Of a stretch of DNA of 64,000 nt, positions 1-31,214 are shown in pieces. The position numbers and the translations under genes are program-made. Source of the stretch: Macrotis lagotis. Lineage: Eukaryota > Chordata > Mammalia > Peramelemorphia > Peramelidae. The stretch's first letter is position 1; every line of letters starts with the position of its first letter. Under the pieces are notes generated by a model, which had not been told where the DNA came from, searched no databases, and worked only from the letters and a program-made list of their open reading frames with translations. Location of the stretch: assembly GCF_037893015.1 (NCBI RefSeq), contig NC_133658.1:139853822-139917821 (forward strand), given 5' to 3'.

Positions 1-11325
<11,325 letters not shown>

Positions 11326-12015
11326 CCAGGTTTCCCTCTTCTTGACAGTCATAACTTTTCTGTGGAATGAAACTGATGTGTTCTATTACTTTAAAAAAAA
11401 AAAAGTTTCATTTGTACTCATCTCTAAAGAGACTGTTCAGAGGACAACAGCTCTCCTTTCTCAAGATACAAGATTAGTTTAGCAATGGAGGGCAGGGACG
11501 GGCAACCCCTTGTCCTCTGCTGTTGTCCGTTGTTTTTGAATGAGTACTTTTCACCAGTGTACCAAGTTCTGAAAAGTCCTGACTGTTCAAAATCCAGTGA
11601 GCTTCCTGTGAAATTGGTGCTGTGCCACATGTCATTAGATTTCAGGCTATTCATCTAGCCATGTTTCTAACACTGAGGGACTTGTCTCTTTCAGGCTGCT
11701 TTTTTGTTTAAAAAAACATTTCCATTATGTGGAGATTACTCTGTCCCATTCTTCAGATTTCTGCAGAGGACAGCCATTCCATTTCCAGGAGCAACTGAAT
11801 TAGTGGTTCCTGCCAAGGAACCCTAGGTTTCAACAGCTTAAAAATTTTCCATTTTTTGTGTGGTTTTTAATTTGTAAATAGTTTTCTTATATAAGGATCT
11901 CAGAAATGCCAAAACAGCCAGGTGCATGAAACTCTAATTGTGAAAGATACTCTTGCTTGTGACTTATAAAGAAATAATAACCTATCTGAAATAAAAGTTA
12001 GAAATGAGTTTGTCT
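11326..12015 (+). other. ASH2L: ASH2L 3' UTR
   Basis: Follows the ASH2L stop codon directly. It is free of recognisable SINE or LINE insertions, unlike the introns, which fits a retained UTR. It ends near the AATAAA at 11990-11995; the exact cleavage site about 15-25 bases downstream is inferred. Confidence 0.7.
11990..11995 (+). terminator. ASH2L: Polyadenylation signal of ASH2L
   Basis: Canonical AATAAA about 665 bases after the stop codon, followed by a T/G-rich stretch (gtttgtctggcaatttttg) typical of a downstream element. Confidence 0.7.
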
Positions 12016-12224
12016 GGCAATTTTTGTCTGTCTCTTAAACTGAATCATGAAGCACAGTGTCTTTGGCTTTCATCTACCAGGTCCTGGAAACTCAAGTAGC
12101 TCAAGGTAAGTGAGGTGCCATTTGTAGGGAAATGATAGGTTTTGACTTCAGGCTTTTGCTAGGTCTTCTTTAATCTTTTTTGGTTTAGTCTACCTGGCTT
12201 CCTGTAATTTCAGAACAAAAAGCT

Positions 12225-12835
12225 TTCATTTCATTGATTCAGTGTTTGCTAAGAACCTAGATTGTATAATCTGGTATACTATTCTTGGGGGTTGAGATAA
12301 GGACATGGTCCCTGCTGTCAAGAAATATAAAATGGGTAGGAATGATGAAGTATGAAAATAACTGAAATACAAATTAGGGTATAGCAAAAGCAAAGAAGAA
12401 ATAGTGCCATGAAATTAAATGAGGAAGAGGGTGAGAAAGGGGACATCTCAGGTAAGCTATATAGAAGAGGTGAACTTTGAGGAGGACTTTGAAGGATAGG
12501 CCGAGATTTTAGTGGCTTTAAAAGGGGGAAAGTGGTGTAGAGGTGGGAATAGATTTAGAATAGATTTAGATCTTGAAAACCAGACTAATGAATCTGAATT
12601 TTATTTAACAGCAAGAAATCAAAATTTTTGATTGGTGAGGTAACATGATCAGACCTGTGCATTTGGAAAATAAAACTGATAATAAAGAATAAATTAAATT
12701 AGAGTGGGAAGGGAACTGATACAGAGACTGGAAAGGAAATGATTGTAGTAATCTCAGACGAGTTAGCTAGCATTTGACTAGGATGGTAGCAATAGCAGTC
12801 ATAAGGAAAGGAGGGCTGTAATATTACACTTAATA
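12225..12835. repeat. Ancient dispersed repeat, family not certain
   Basis: Text such as acatggtccctgctgtcaag, aggtaacatgatcagacct and aggatggtagcaatagcagt belongs to a very old mammalian interspersed repeat that I recognise by pattern only. It lies between the ASH2L and STAR 3' ends. Confidence 0.4.
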
Positions 12836-12839
12836 CCCT

Positions 12840-14530
12840 TTTCCTTTGCATATATGCTTTGTTACATTTAGCTGTTGTCCTTTACCAAGCTCATCTTCCT
12901 TTTTAAGATCTGTTAGTTTGCCAATGTACTTGTAGACTGAACCAGAGGCAATTGTGAATTCTTCTCTCTGTCCCTTCCCCCAAGGTTAAATCAACTTCCC
13001 AAACAGCCTCCCTGACACTTTTTTGGAGCAAAATAAAACAGTACATCTGAGGAGCTGTTTGGCCTTGGTTTTGTAGCCATAAATTGGCTAACTTAGACAG
13101 CATACAGTTCTCATGGGATTGTTCCAAAGGACCTGACAGTAGCCTTCAACCTGAGACTCTCTAAGGACATAGGGGTAAAGTTTTTCCATTACATAACACT
13201 ATACCATCCCTCTGGTATTTGAGTATTTGAGTATCCAAGTCTGTAAGTGATGCGTATTCATGGTAATATGAGTCACTTTTACTTTTTACTCACTATATGT
13301 ACTGCTTCTGTTCTGGGCTGATCCTCGAAAGGTGTTGGGAAATGAGAGGGGAGAAGGAAAGATTTGTGCTAGTCTGGTCCTAAACCACCAGCCCTAGTTT
13401 GAAGATCTAGAAATTGGGATGGTGGTCTCTAAAGTGAATTCTTTTGAAGTAGTTTTTCAAGTTTATAGAGTTTCTTACATCCCTGGGTTCGCATGTCGAG
13501 TGATCCTGGCTATGTATGTGTAACATTCAAAATGTGTTTGTACTTTGGGAAGAAGTTATTTGAATAAGGACTGAAAACTCCTATAGCTTAAATTCTCCTA
13601 AGGATGACAGTTAATATGCTAAGATTATCAAACAAGTTGTTTTATTCCAAACCAAAATTAAGGTCTTAAAACAATCTCAGAAGATTTCAAGCATAGTTAC
13701 AGTGAATTCTGGAGACAACTGATAGAATCTCTTGACATCCCATGATCCTTGAAATGCCATGACTTTTAGTGATGCTGAAAAACCTGGGTCTGACTCTTTA
13801 GGAGTCTCCTCTCCTTTCTCTTGAAACCAATAATCATATTTCTGCCTTTTCTCATTTAAGCTTCTTTGTAGATTTTTAAAATGATCAACCTTTTTTTTAT
13901 ATGAAACTCAGTATTGGCTACATTCATACCATAATATATTAGATAAATGTGAGTTATTACATGCAACTTCTGTGATTTTTGGACTCTGAGCAGACAAGTT
14001 AAAAGTGACATTTCACCCAAGGCAAGAATGGCTATTTGGCTCAGGCTCTTTGGAGTAATCAGAATAAATAGTAATAAATACCATCTTGTGTTGTAAAACT
14101 TAAAACAATAAATAACAATGTTCTTACATTGGTAGGTATTTTGAATAAATAAAAAACTTCCATTCTATTAACTGTTCTCTTTTGTGAAGTAGAGGGCAAA
14201 GTATTTGAGAGTAGATTTATTTTCTTTGTTACTTGTAACTTTTTAAATAAAAATAACAAAGAGCCTACCCTAATTGAGAAGTGTCTGAAACTTGAAAAGA
14301 GATCTTCCTACATCCACCTAAAAGCATTAGTTTATTAATAAAAAAAATTTTAGCTGAAGAATTGGTAGCTATAAATCTTTTAGGCCTAAACGGCATTTTA
14401 AATGATAGCCATATATTGACACAGATCTACTCTCCTAAAGTCCCCTGAAGTCATGACCTTTAAGGCAGAACACATTAAGTTTACTAGCTTTGAATACCCA
14501 AAAGAGAAACATGGGAAGGTTAGCTTTAGA
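12840..14530. other. Intergenic stretch between convergent ASH2L and STAR
   Basis: No coding exon, RNA gene or repeat recognised. TTTATT (AATAAA on the - strand) occurs at 14331; too far from the STAR stop to assign with confidence as its poly(A) signal. Confidence 0.5.
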
Positions 14531-14539
14531 AAGTGGCAT

Positions 14540-14675
14540 TTAATCCAGCCCCTTCCTATCACAGGTGAGGAAACTGAGGTGAAGAGAGGGAAGGTAATTT
14601 GCACAAGATCACAAAACAAATGACAGCCAGGACTTCTAAAGCAGGACTTCTGGGTGAAAGTCCATGTTCTTGCCA
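14540..14675 (-). mobile_element. MIR SINE
   Basis: Antisense MIR core: cacaggtgaggaaactgagg, aatttgcacaagatcacaaa. It may fall in the STAR 3' UTR. Confidence 0.65.
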
Positions 14676-15457
14676 TTATATCAGGAATGAAATTCCTTTT
14701 TTAACTTTTAAGCCACTGAGGAACAGTTCGAGTGATAGTTTTGGTCTTGCCCTGCTTTTATCTCTTCTTTCCTTACCATTCTTATTTCTCTATTCCTATT
14801 TGACATTCTTCCCTTTTAAGTAAACAAAATAGGCAGTCGTGAACTATATTCTTTGCTGTTCATTGTTCATCTCTCACAATTTTTACAACTGATTCAGACT
14901 TATAATTTAGTTTGCCAAGGAAATGACTGATTAGTCTCCCTACCCTCCTCTCCGTGGGTTTGGCTAACTGAAGAGGGTATATAGTCCAAGACCCTTATAT
15001 ACAGGGTAGAACACTGAGGTCACGTTATTCAGTGACTAGCCCAGGGTTTCATAGAGTAAATAGACTTGAGATTCAAGCCATGGCCTCAACTCTAATGGTG
15101 AGACACTCCTCAGGTCTTCACCTTCCTTCAGTCTCACCTAGGGGACCAGAAGTATTTTTAAATGTTTTCAGCAATTGAGGACTTAGAAGGCCTTGGCCTC
15201 CTGCCTGTCTGACCTGTTCCAGCACCACTCTGACAATGAACTTGAAGCAGAGAAGATTCTTGTTTCTTGGTGCTATCTGCAGTCTTAGCAAATTTTGCCC
15301 TTATTTGCTATACTTTAAGCAATTTCCTTGACCCCCCCACCCCCCAATCCCTTCTCTGATCTAGAAAGGAGATTTTGCTTTTTCCTGCTGGGTTTTTGCT
15401 AATTGGGGCACAGGCAATAATGCTTTTAAGGGACGATTAGGAGCTATCTGGAGGTCT

Positions 15458-23413
<7,956 letters not shown>

Positions 23414-23478
23414 GAGAGGCATTGCTTCACTGAGATGCTTTGACAGAGGGAGGGTGGAGGGGAAAGGGAGGGGGGAAC

Positions 23479-23503
23479 CCCTGCAGCTGCAGCTGCAGCT
23501 TGT
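23479..23503. repeat. CAGCTG short tandem repeat upstream of STAR
   Basis: Four tandem GCAGCT units (palindromic E-box core CAGCTG) about 255 bases upstream of the STAR ATG. Whether any bHLH protein uses it is unknown. Confidence 0.7.
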
Positions 23504-23934
23504 GGCTGTGGCCAGCCAAGTGGAAACTAAGGGGATGAGAAAATAGAGAAGCACCTAAAATCAAGCCTGAGGATGAAAGCTATTCACCCCAGAAAGGATC
23601 GTGTCACTCAGTCTGAAGGCTAGCAGCCCACACTGCCAGAGCTAGAATGTTAGAGCTGAAAGGAACCTTCAAATGTAGAACACAAAATGATAAAGTTGAA
23701 AGAGACCCAAGTAGAATGTATTCCAAACCCTTCATTTTACAGATGGAAAAACTGAGGGACCCAAAGAAGGAAGGTGACTTGCCTGAGGTCAAAGCCAGTC
23801 AGTTATACAGAACCTTTTGCTTTCTTGCTTACTTGTCTGCTTCCTGTCTCTTTCTCTATACTACATTCTCAACTGTTTCTGGAGATTTCATTTATTCACT
23901 TAAACAACCTTATTGAGCTCCTGCTGTGTATAAG

Positions 23935-24270
23935 ACAATGTGGAGCAATGGAAAACTCATTGGCTCTGGAGCCAGAGGACATGACTTCAGATGTTACATA
24001 CAACTTGGATGACTTTGGGCTAGACAGTGATCTTTTTTTTTGGAGGAGGCAATTAGGTTTAAGTGACTTGGTCAAGGTCACTCAGCTAGTATGTCTGAGA
24101 CTGGATTTGAACTCAGGTCCTCCTGATTCTAGGGCCTGTGCTCCATCCACTACACCACATAACTACCCCTAACACTTATCTTTCCTGAGCCTCAGTTTCC
24201 TTAATTGCAAAATGAGGGAAGTTGGACTTGATTAGCCACCTAGGTCCCACTCAGCTCTATGTCTGTACAC
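23935..24270 (+). mobile_element. MIR-like SINE interrupted by a Mar1 SINE
   Basis: Left part ttggctctggagccagagga to gactttgggctagacagtga; right part tcctgagcctcagtttcctt to cccactcagctctatgtctg. An antisense SINE lies between them. Confidence 0.7.
24032..24169 (-). mobile_element. Mar1-like SINE
   Basis: Antisense, T run then ggcaattaggtttaagtgac, to cactacaccacataactacccc. Nested in the MIR-like element. Confidence 0.8.
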
Positions 24271-24446
24271 TTCAGTGTATTGGATCTCAGTTTCCTATTT
24301 ACTCCTCTTCGGTAGGAACTCATTTTTCAAGGGACTTGGGAGGTCCAGAGTAAAACTCCCAGGAATAAACCAGACTTCCTTCCCTCAAACCCCTGAAAAG
24401 GCAAAGGACAGGGAGCATTGGAGTTAGCAGAACCTAGTTGCTTCCA

Positions 24447-24548
24447 GCTACCACAATAACTGTGAATGTTCCCTGGAAATGACACCTTGGGAATGACAAT
24501 GTCCTCTAGCTTCCAGACCAAGCCCTCATCTCTGTGAAGAGGCAACCT
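24447..24548 (+). repeat. 102-bp inverted repeat, copy 1
   Basis: Its reverse complement is identical base for base to 47968-48069. It ends exactly at the head of the SINE at 24549. Confidence 0.95.
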
Positions 24549-24712
24549 GGGGGGGGGGGGCGGCTAGGTGGAGCAGTAGATAAAGCACCGGCCTTGGAGT
24601 CAGGAGTACCTGGGTTCAAATCTGGTCTCAGACACTTAATAATTACCTAGCTGTGTGGCCTTGGGCAAGCCACTTAATCCCATTTGCCTTGCAGAAACCT
24701 AAAAAAAAAAAA
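24549..24712 (+). mobile_element. WSINE1-like SINE
   Basis: Sense copy with a long G run at the head and exact target-site duplications AAGAGGCAACCT at 24537-24548 and 24713-24724. Confidence 0.92.
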
Positions 24713-25224
24713 AAGAGGCAACCTAGCAACCACTTCTGCATGTACTGAAAGTCCCCACCCTTCACTGGAGATGGAATGGTAATGTCCTCCAGCAGCTGTT
24801 CCCAGGCCCAACCTGCCCACCCCAATCTCCCTCCCCTATCCCTCTCCCAGGAAGCAACCCCATGTGGAATGCAACCTAGCAACTGCTCCTGAATGTGCTG
24901 AAGAACCCATATTTCTCAAGTAACCACAGTTCCGGAAGAACCAGAAAGGAAGCAAAGTCCTTGAAATTGTCAGATAGTTCAACATCAGAAACAGATATGA
25001 TTTTTATCACTGGAAAAAAATTTAAAAAGATACATTGCCAACTGCTTTTCTGTAGCATGCTAGAGACCATGCTAGAGATTTCTATTTAATTTGGAGTCAA
25101 AGTCCCCATTAGTGACAATTCAAACATTAGAATATGCCTTCCTTGAGAACAGATAATGTGCCTACTTTTCTAATTGTTTCTCAGGTGCTTTGCAAAAAGT
25201 GTGCTTAATATCCTTTCATTAATT

Positions 25225-25685
25225 CATTCATTGATTCTTTAGTGAAGTTTTCCTGGACCTCTTTTATCTATAGTCCCATCTTCCTGGAGCAATTATAGCT
25301 CTTATTGTCTTTCCCATTCATTTTTTATCCAGTAGTTTTTCAGTTGTGTCCAAGTCTTCATGACCCCATTTGGAATTTTCTTGGCAAAGGTCCTGGAGCA
25401 ATTTGCCATTTCCTTCTCCAGTTCACTTGGCAGATGAGGAAACCGAGGCAAACAGGGTCACACCACCAGTCAGTATCTTTCCTGACTTCAGGTCTGTGCT
25501 ACCTAGTTACCCCTCCCATTCATCTATCATGTATCATTTGCCACCTCATATTGTTATTTCTTTTGCTATCCCTATAAGAATATAAGTGTTTTGAAGACAA
25601 GGATTGTCTTACTCATCTTTGTTTCTCTTGATGCCAATAGCACAATGCCTTATACCTAGTACTTAATATTTACTGATAGATTATT
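25225..25685 (+). mobile_element. L2 LINE 3' end, interrupted
   Basis: Left part tcctggacctcttttatcta; right part ataagtgttttgaagacaag, tcatctttgtttctcttgat and gtacttaatatttactgata. A Mar1-type SINE splits it at 25322-25513. Confidence 0.75.
25322..25513 (-). mobile_element. Mar1-type (tRNA-RTE) SINE
   Basis: Antisense, with target-site duplications TCCCATTCAT at 25312-25321 and 25514-25523. Contains tgaccccatttggaattttc and ttgccatttccttctccagt. Confidence 0.85.
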
Positions 25686-25778
25686 GATTGGCAGAAAGCT
25701 GGAGAGAAAAGAGGAGAGAGAGTCCACTTCTTTGTCCTATTCCAAGCCCTGGAGGGACCTGCCTAGAACTCTACTTCT

Positions 25779-25881
25779 TATAATATATTAATGAAACTAT
25801 ATATATAATTAATTAAGTATGATATAATTAAATATAACATAATAAAGTATAAGTATAATATAGTAACTAGATATAATATAA
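25779..25881. repeat. AT-rich low-complexity tract
   Basis: About 100 bases of TATA/TAATTA-like sequence with almost no G or C. Confidence 0.85.
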
Positions 25882-25917
25882 AGTTGGTAAATATGTGGGA
25901 AGTGATGGGATATGTGG

Positions 25918-25921
<4 letters not shown>

Positions 25922-25948
<27 letters not shown>
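25922..25948. repeat. (GT)n microsatellite
   Basis: Pure GT dinucleotide run of 13 units. Confidence 0.95.
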
Positions 25949-26584
25949 CCTATGCACGTGTTCACGTGGGTCTAACACAGTGTCCAGCTGTGCTGGGTAT
26001 TTCTGGGAGGTAGTAATGGGTGGAGTGGAGGAGGAGACTATTATGAGAAGAGCAGCACAGATAAGCTCAAGGTCCCTATGTTGCCATCCTTCCATGAATT
26101 ACGGCAGTCTTGGGTGGGGGTTGGGGAAACTGAGGGACTGCGACATCCTGTTGGCTGCTGCTGACGTCAAAAGGCTGCAGTTCACTCTGGGGGGGGCTAG
26201 GGAGGAGGGCTACCAAGTAACCTCCTGCAGGGGCAAGGCCCTCTTTTCCTCTCATCTAGAAGGGCATGCTGTATGTGTCACACAAAGAAATCAAAAGAGC
26301 TAATGTGGGAATCGGAAAACTAGGGGATTATTATCCAGGGAAACAGACGATGTTGGACATTTTTATCTATGATGCCATTTCTTGATGACAGGACCCCATA
26401 TTGAGATACAGATTACATGGAAAACTTGCTTCAGAGAAGGTTGGCATTGGGCTGTAGGAAGCCCCAGGAGGTAGGGAAGGGTCAGAGCTGTTGGAGAAAA
26501 TGAAGTTGGTGCCAGGAGCAGGGAGATTTTTCTTTAACTTCCCAGAAGTCAAAGGTATTTTCTATTTCACTTTCGCCTCTGTGG

Positions 26585-26890
26585 TGCCCGATCCATGTTG
26601 CCTTGAGCCAATCCCATTCCAAGTCCTGACAATTCTATCTCTGCTATACCTCTTGCAATCCTCCCCTCCATTTCCACTGCCACTGCTCTTATTCAGGTTC
26701 ATTGCCACTCACAGAATGTTCAGGATAGATTATGATATCCACTGCTCATAGAATACCAGTGGTTCACCATTGTCTACACTGTATAAAATACAAACTCCTT
26801 ATCTTGGCAATGAAGACCAATCTGCTACAACCTAGTTCCAGCCTACTTTTATGGCTTCCATTATATTCCCTTCCATCAAATTAGTCCCCT
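26585..26890 (+). mobile_element. L2 LINE fragment
   Basis: Text aaaatacaaactccttatct and aatgaagaccaatctgctac, ttccagcctacttttatggc matches the L2 end region also seen at 9430-10255. Confidence 0.65.
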
Positions 26891-27680
26891 TTATGGAAAA
26901 TTTGGCAATCAACAAGAATTTATTTTTTAAACCCTTACTCTGTGCTAAGACCCAGGGATTCAAACAAAAAAAAAAGGATAGTCTTTGCCTTCAAAGAGGT
27001 TATATTCTAAAACAATATGGGAGTTGAATAGGAAGGCTGAGAGAGAGAGAGAGAGAGAGATGCTTACTGGAAAGAGAGATGCTTACTGGAAATAAAATGG
27101 TCAATTCTGGAAAGAATTTTGAAGCAGGGTTTATCTGAGTCTACTTCTAAAATAGACTTTTCACCCTACTACCACCCCCATGGAACTCATCAATGAAGGG
27201 AAGAGAACTGACCTGGCAGAAGGTTCTTTCAGAGAGTGAAGACACCAGACCCTGAGGGAAGTTCTAGAATAAGATGGCAGCTGAGTTATAGTGGTGAACC
27301 TGGAGTCACTATTACAGGTTCCTCATTTTCATCTCTCCCTTCTTTACCATCAACCTCCATACTCAGAAATGCCTCCTATGAGAAATTATTTCTCTCATAT
27401 TAATAGTAAATTACTATTGGGGAGACCCAGGACTTTTTTCTCATTTTCTACTAGGTCAAATCAGTCCCTGAAGAATTGAACTAATAATGAGATTAGATTT
27501 GACATTCTCTTCAACTTTGTTCAGATCCCACTTAACTGGGCAAGCCTGTTGTGTACTACTCAGTTTTGGGTTGGGGTAGTTCCTTTGTCTAGATTGCCCA
27601 AGGTTGAGGGTAGTCTGAAGAGAGTGATCTAAGTTAGCCCTTCATTAGAATGGGTTTACCTCTCATTATAATTCATTCTC

Positions 27681-27968
27681 ATTTTTTTTTCTATGCAAGG
27701 TAATTGGAATTAAGTGACTTGCCCAGGATCACACAGCTAGTGTCTGAGAACTCAGGGGGCAGCTAGGTGGCACAGTGGAGAGAGCACGGGCCCTGGAGTC
27801 AGGTGGACCTGAGATCAAATTTGACCTCAGATACTTAATAATTACCTAGCTGTGTGACTTTGGGCATGTCACTTAACCCCACTGCCTTGCAAAAATTAAA
27901 AAAAGATTGAACTCAGGTCCTCCTGACTCCATAGCTGGTGCTCTATTTACTATCTACCTGGTTGCCCC
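27681..27968 (-). mobile_element. Mar1-like SINE, interrupted
   Basis: Antisense halves: ggaattaagtgacttgccca on the left and ctcaggtcctcctgactcca to ctacctggttgcccc on the right. Confidence 0.8.
27756..27908 (+). mobile_element. WSINE1/Mar1-like SINE nested in an older SINE
   Basis: Sense copy with target-site duplications GAACTCAG at 27748-27755 and 27909-27916. Confidence 0.85.
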
Positions 27969-28159
27969 CTTCTCATTAATTGTTAACCAATTAGAATTGA
28001 TTGTTGTCTATCTGTCAGGAACACCCACTCTTCCAAGGACATTCAAATATCAATAGACTGCCATGATTCATCTTTAGTTTAGGAGAGAGACCAAATGACT
28101 ATCTTTTTATTCATTATTTGTTAGCCCAAAATTATGTCTCTTGAGCTTTTCATTAATTG

Positions 28160-28690
28160 CTCTCTTTCATCTTTGTCTCTTAACCATCCTTCAAGGCCCA
28201 GCCTATGAGTTATCTCCATTAGGAAATCTTCACTTAATCACCCAATTCGAATAATTCTTCCCACTTCCATTTTCTCTTGTCTCTCTTTGATGTATGCATG
28301 TATTTATAATTTGATTTATAGTTTTATTTATCTCTGTATCTAATTCTTAATGATCTCTTTTTGGGATTTTCTGGCAAAGATACTGGAATGATTTGCCATT
28401 TCCTTCTCCAACTCATTTTAAGATGAAGGAACTGAAGCAAACAAGGTGACTTGCCCAGGGTCATCAGCTAGTAAATGTCTAAGATTAAATTTGAACTCAG
28501 GTCTTTGTAACTCCAGGTTCAGTACTTTAACTACTTTACCATCTAGCTGCCATCTATTTACCTTATCCCCATACTAAATATTAGGCTATTTTGAATTTAG
28601 GGATTATGACATTTGTTGGTTCTGTCTTCCCTGGAACCAGGCTATGCCCTGTTTGTGATAGGTGCTTAATTAATATTTATTGAACTGAAT
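28160..28690 (+). mobile_element. L2 LINE 3' end, interrupted
   Basis: ccatccttcaaggcccagcc, atctccattaggaaatcttc, then after the SINE a final ggtgcttaattaatatttat. Confidence 0.7.
28345..28553 (-). mobile_element. Mar1-type SINE
   Basis: Antisense: ggcaaagatactggaatgat, ttgccatttccttctccaac, gacttgcccagggtcatcag, ending tctagctgcc. Inserted in the L2. Confidence 0.8.
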
Positions 28691-29149
28691 TTTAGAGATA
28701 TTAATGGAACCTGAAGGTAGAAGCCAGACTAAAATGCTGTACAGTACTGTTCAACAAGCATTATTAAGCATCTATTGTATATATATATATAATGTTCAGG
28801 TGGGTACAAAGAAAATGATATCAACTATCTCTGCCCTAGAAGGTCACATTTATATAATACTTGTTGGTTTACCTCAGAACAGGACTCTCTTATCACAACC
28901 TTGTGAGTTATGTAGTACAAATATTATCATTCTCATATTAAAAGTGAGGAAATTTGGCCTTAATAGAGGTTCAGTGACTCATCTCAAGTCATAGAGGAGT
29001 AACGATGGAATTTAGAGCTAGAAGGGGCCAGATGGTCAAGCCTGTATGTCAGCCATGAGGAAGCTGAGGCTATGAGAATTTAAACACTAAATCAAGATTA
29101 CACAGGTGGTTAAATGAGGATTAAAGAGCTCCTCAGATGCCAGTTCCAG

Positions 29150-29440
29150 GACTTATTCCTATTCATTGGTCTGAAATAATCTCTTTACTCATCTTTATCT
29201 TTTAGATTCCTCTAAGATTCAGCTCAGATCTCACCTGAACTGCAGGAACAAAGACTTTCCTGGTCTCTTCACAGTGCCTTCCATGTGCAAAGCATATACC
29301 TTTTATATGCAGTTATTTGCTTGTCTTCCCTCCATTGGAATGTAAGCTCCTTGAGGATGGGTACCTTTCCTTTGCCTTTCTTTGAATCTCCAGATTTTAG
29401 TGCAGTAGTTGGCATATTGGAAGGACTTGACTGGGGCAAT
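29150..29440 (+). mobile_element. L2 LINE 3' end
   Basis: attcagctcagatctcacct, aatgtaagctccttgaggat, tgaatctccagattttagtg, all in the order of the L2 3' end. Confidence 0.75.
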
Positions 29441-29701
29441 GTGCTAAAATCTGTAAATTGTTTAAAATGCATTTTCTCTTTTGAGCATCACACCAACTAT
29501 ACGGAGTGGTACAAAATTATCTCCATTTAACAGATGAGAAAACTGAGGTTTAAAGAGAATAACTGAATAATCATGTAGGCATAGGGAGGTAGCATGACCT
29601 ATTAGAGAGTTAGCCTTACTTTATTTGGGACCCTTAGTCATGCCCCCCTACATTTCAGCTTCCTCTTATGTCTTCCCCTATAAGAATCTAAGTTTCTTCC
29701 T

Positions 29702-29945
29702 TTTTTATTTAATTTTATTTTTCCAATTACATTCAAAGGTAATTTTCAACATTCATTTGCAAATTTATGAGTTCCATATTTTTCTACCAGCTACCTTCCC
29801 TCCTCTCTCCCTATGATGGCAAAAATCTGGTAGAAGTTGTACAATCGAATTTAACATATTTCCATATTAGTTGTGTTGTGAAGGAGGAATTAGAATTAAG
29901 GGGGAAAATAAAACTATGAGTAAAAAAGAAAAACATAAAAGAGAT
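29702..29945 (-). mobile_element. L1 3' UTR fragment
   Basis: Antisense text (tttccaattacattcaaagg, acatatttccatattagttg, gaaggaggaattagaattaa) parallels 44911-45227 and 45365-45700. Confidence 0.7.
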
Positions 29946-30077
29946 AGAATGCAAGTCTCTTGAAGGTAAAAACTGTTTTTTGTTGTGGTTTTAGCACTTA
30001 ATACAATGCCTAATACATAGTAAGCATTTAATATGTTTTTTCTTTCTTCCTTTTCTCTCTCTTTTTCTCTTTTCACC

Positions 30078-30150
30078 TACCTTCCTTCCTTCCTTCCTTC
30101 CTTTCTAATCCTTCCTTTCTTCCTTTCTAATCCTTCCTTCCTTCTCTTTC
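30078..30150. repeat. (CCTT)n pyrimidine repeat
   Basis: Runs of CCTT and CTTT units on the + strand, imperfect, extending toward 30160. Confidence 0.85.
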
Positions 30151-30164
30151 TTTCTTTCTACTTA

Positions 30165-30412
30165 TCTACTGGATGTCAGATAAGTGGATAGAGTTCTGAG
30201 CCTGGAATCAGAAAGATCCATGTTCCTGTGTTTAGTTCTGGCCTCAGGCACTTACTAGTTGTGTGATCCTAGGCAAATCATATAACCCTTTTTGCTTCAG
30301 CTTCTTCACCTATAAAATGAGCTGGAGAAGGAAATGGAAAATACCTTTGCCAAGAAAACTCAAATGGGGTTATAAAGTGTCAGACAAGACTGAAACAACT
30401 GAACAACAAATC
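30165..30412 (+). mobile_element. Mar1-type (tRNA-RTE) SINE
   Basis: Full-length-looking sense copy: gtggatagagttctgagcct, ggcacttactagttgtgtga, gagctggagaaggaaatgga, and an RTE-like end tgaaacaactgaacaacaa. Confidence 0.85.
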
Positions 30413-30714
30413 ATTTATCTAGCTCTGGAATCAGAAAGACCTGAGTTCAAGTCATTCCTTTGGCACTAACTTTGTGCCTATGGGTATATCATTTACTCTC
30501 TCAATACTTCTGCATTATCTGTTATCGCTGTCCAATTCATTAAGAGCTATTGTTCTATGTTGTTGCTTTCAAATACCCCTTTCCCCCCAAAAGAAAGTTT
30601 TTTCTTTCAATGATAATTCAAGATAAAGTTTAGAAACTCCATCCCTACTCCTACTGTATTAAATGATTACATTTTTGTTGCCTCCAATAAATCCATATTA
30701 TTTGTCAACAGATA

Positions 30715-31135
30715 GAATTTCACTGCTTTATTCATATTTAAAAGTCACTTTTATTCCCTAATTTTTTTTACCATAAATGAGTACTGTATTTTATCAAAGG
30801 GCTTGTCTATATCTACAAATATAAGCATGTTTTTGTTGTTTATATTAGTAATATGATTTGTTATATATATATATATAATTATATATATATATATAAATAT
30901 ATATATATGTTGAACTAGTCTTGTATTTCATGATGAAACCTTTTGGATATATTATTCTCATCTTTTTTCTTATTATTTTATTTAATTTACTTCATCAATG
31001 CTAATTAATATATTGGATTATTGTTCTTTTTTCTTTATCCTTCCCTAATTTCAAAATCTGGGAAATTTTTATCTCATAGAAATAATCTGAGAGAGTACTC
31101 TCTTTTTTCTTTTCTGAAACCATCTACATAGATAT
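30715..31135 (-). mobile_element. L1 ORF2 internal fragment
   Basis: Antisense L1-like text ttttatcaaagggcttgtct and tgatgaaaccttttggatat around an AT microsatellite. Confidence 0.55.
30861..30908. repeat. (AT)n microsatellite
   Basis: Near-continuous TA/AT units with two short breaks. Confidence 0.9.
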
Positions 31136-31214
31136 TATTTCTTCTCTAAGTGTCTGTTGACTAATTCATTGTTTAGTGGTTAGAGAGCTAGATTTAGTCA
31201 GAAAGACCTGAGTT

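Larger units (their letters stand above)
24425..24910. repeat. Degenerate local tandem repeat upstream of STAR
   Basis: Motifs recur: gcaacctagcaac followed by ctctg/cctg..atgt.ctgaa at about 24719 and 24869, ggaatgacaatgtcctctag at 24490 versus ggaatggtaatgtcctccag at 24773. The younger SINE at 24549-24712 interrupts it. Confidence 0.6.

Noticed and set aside
25778-26303. ORFs with HTHTHT and VCVCVC runs
   Set aside because: Products of the (GT)n microsatellite.
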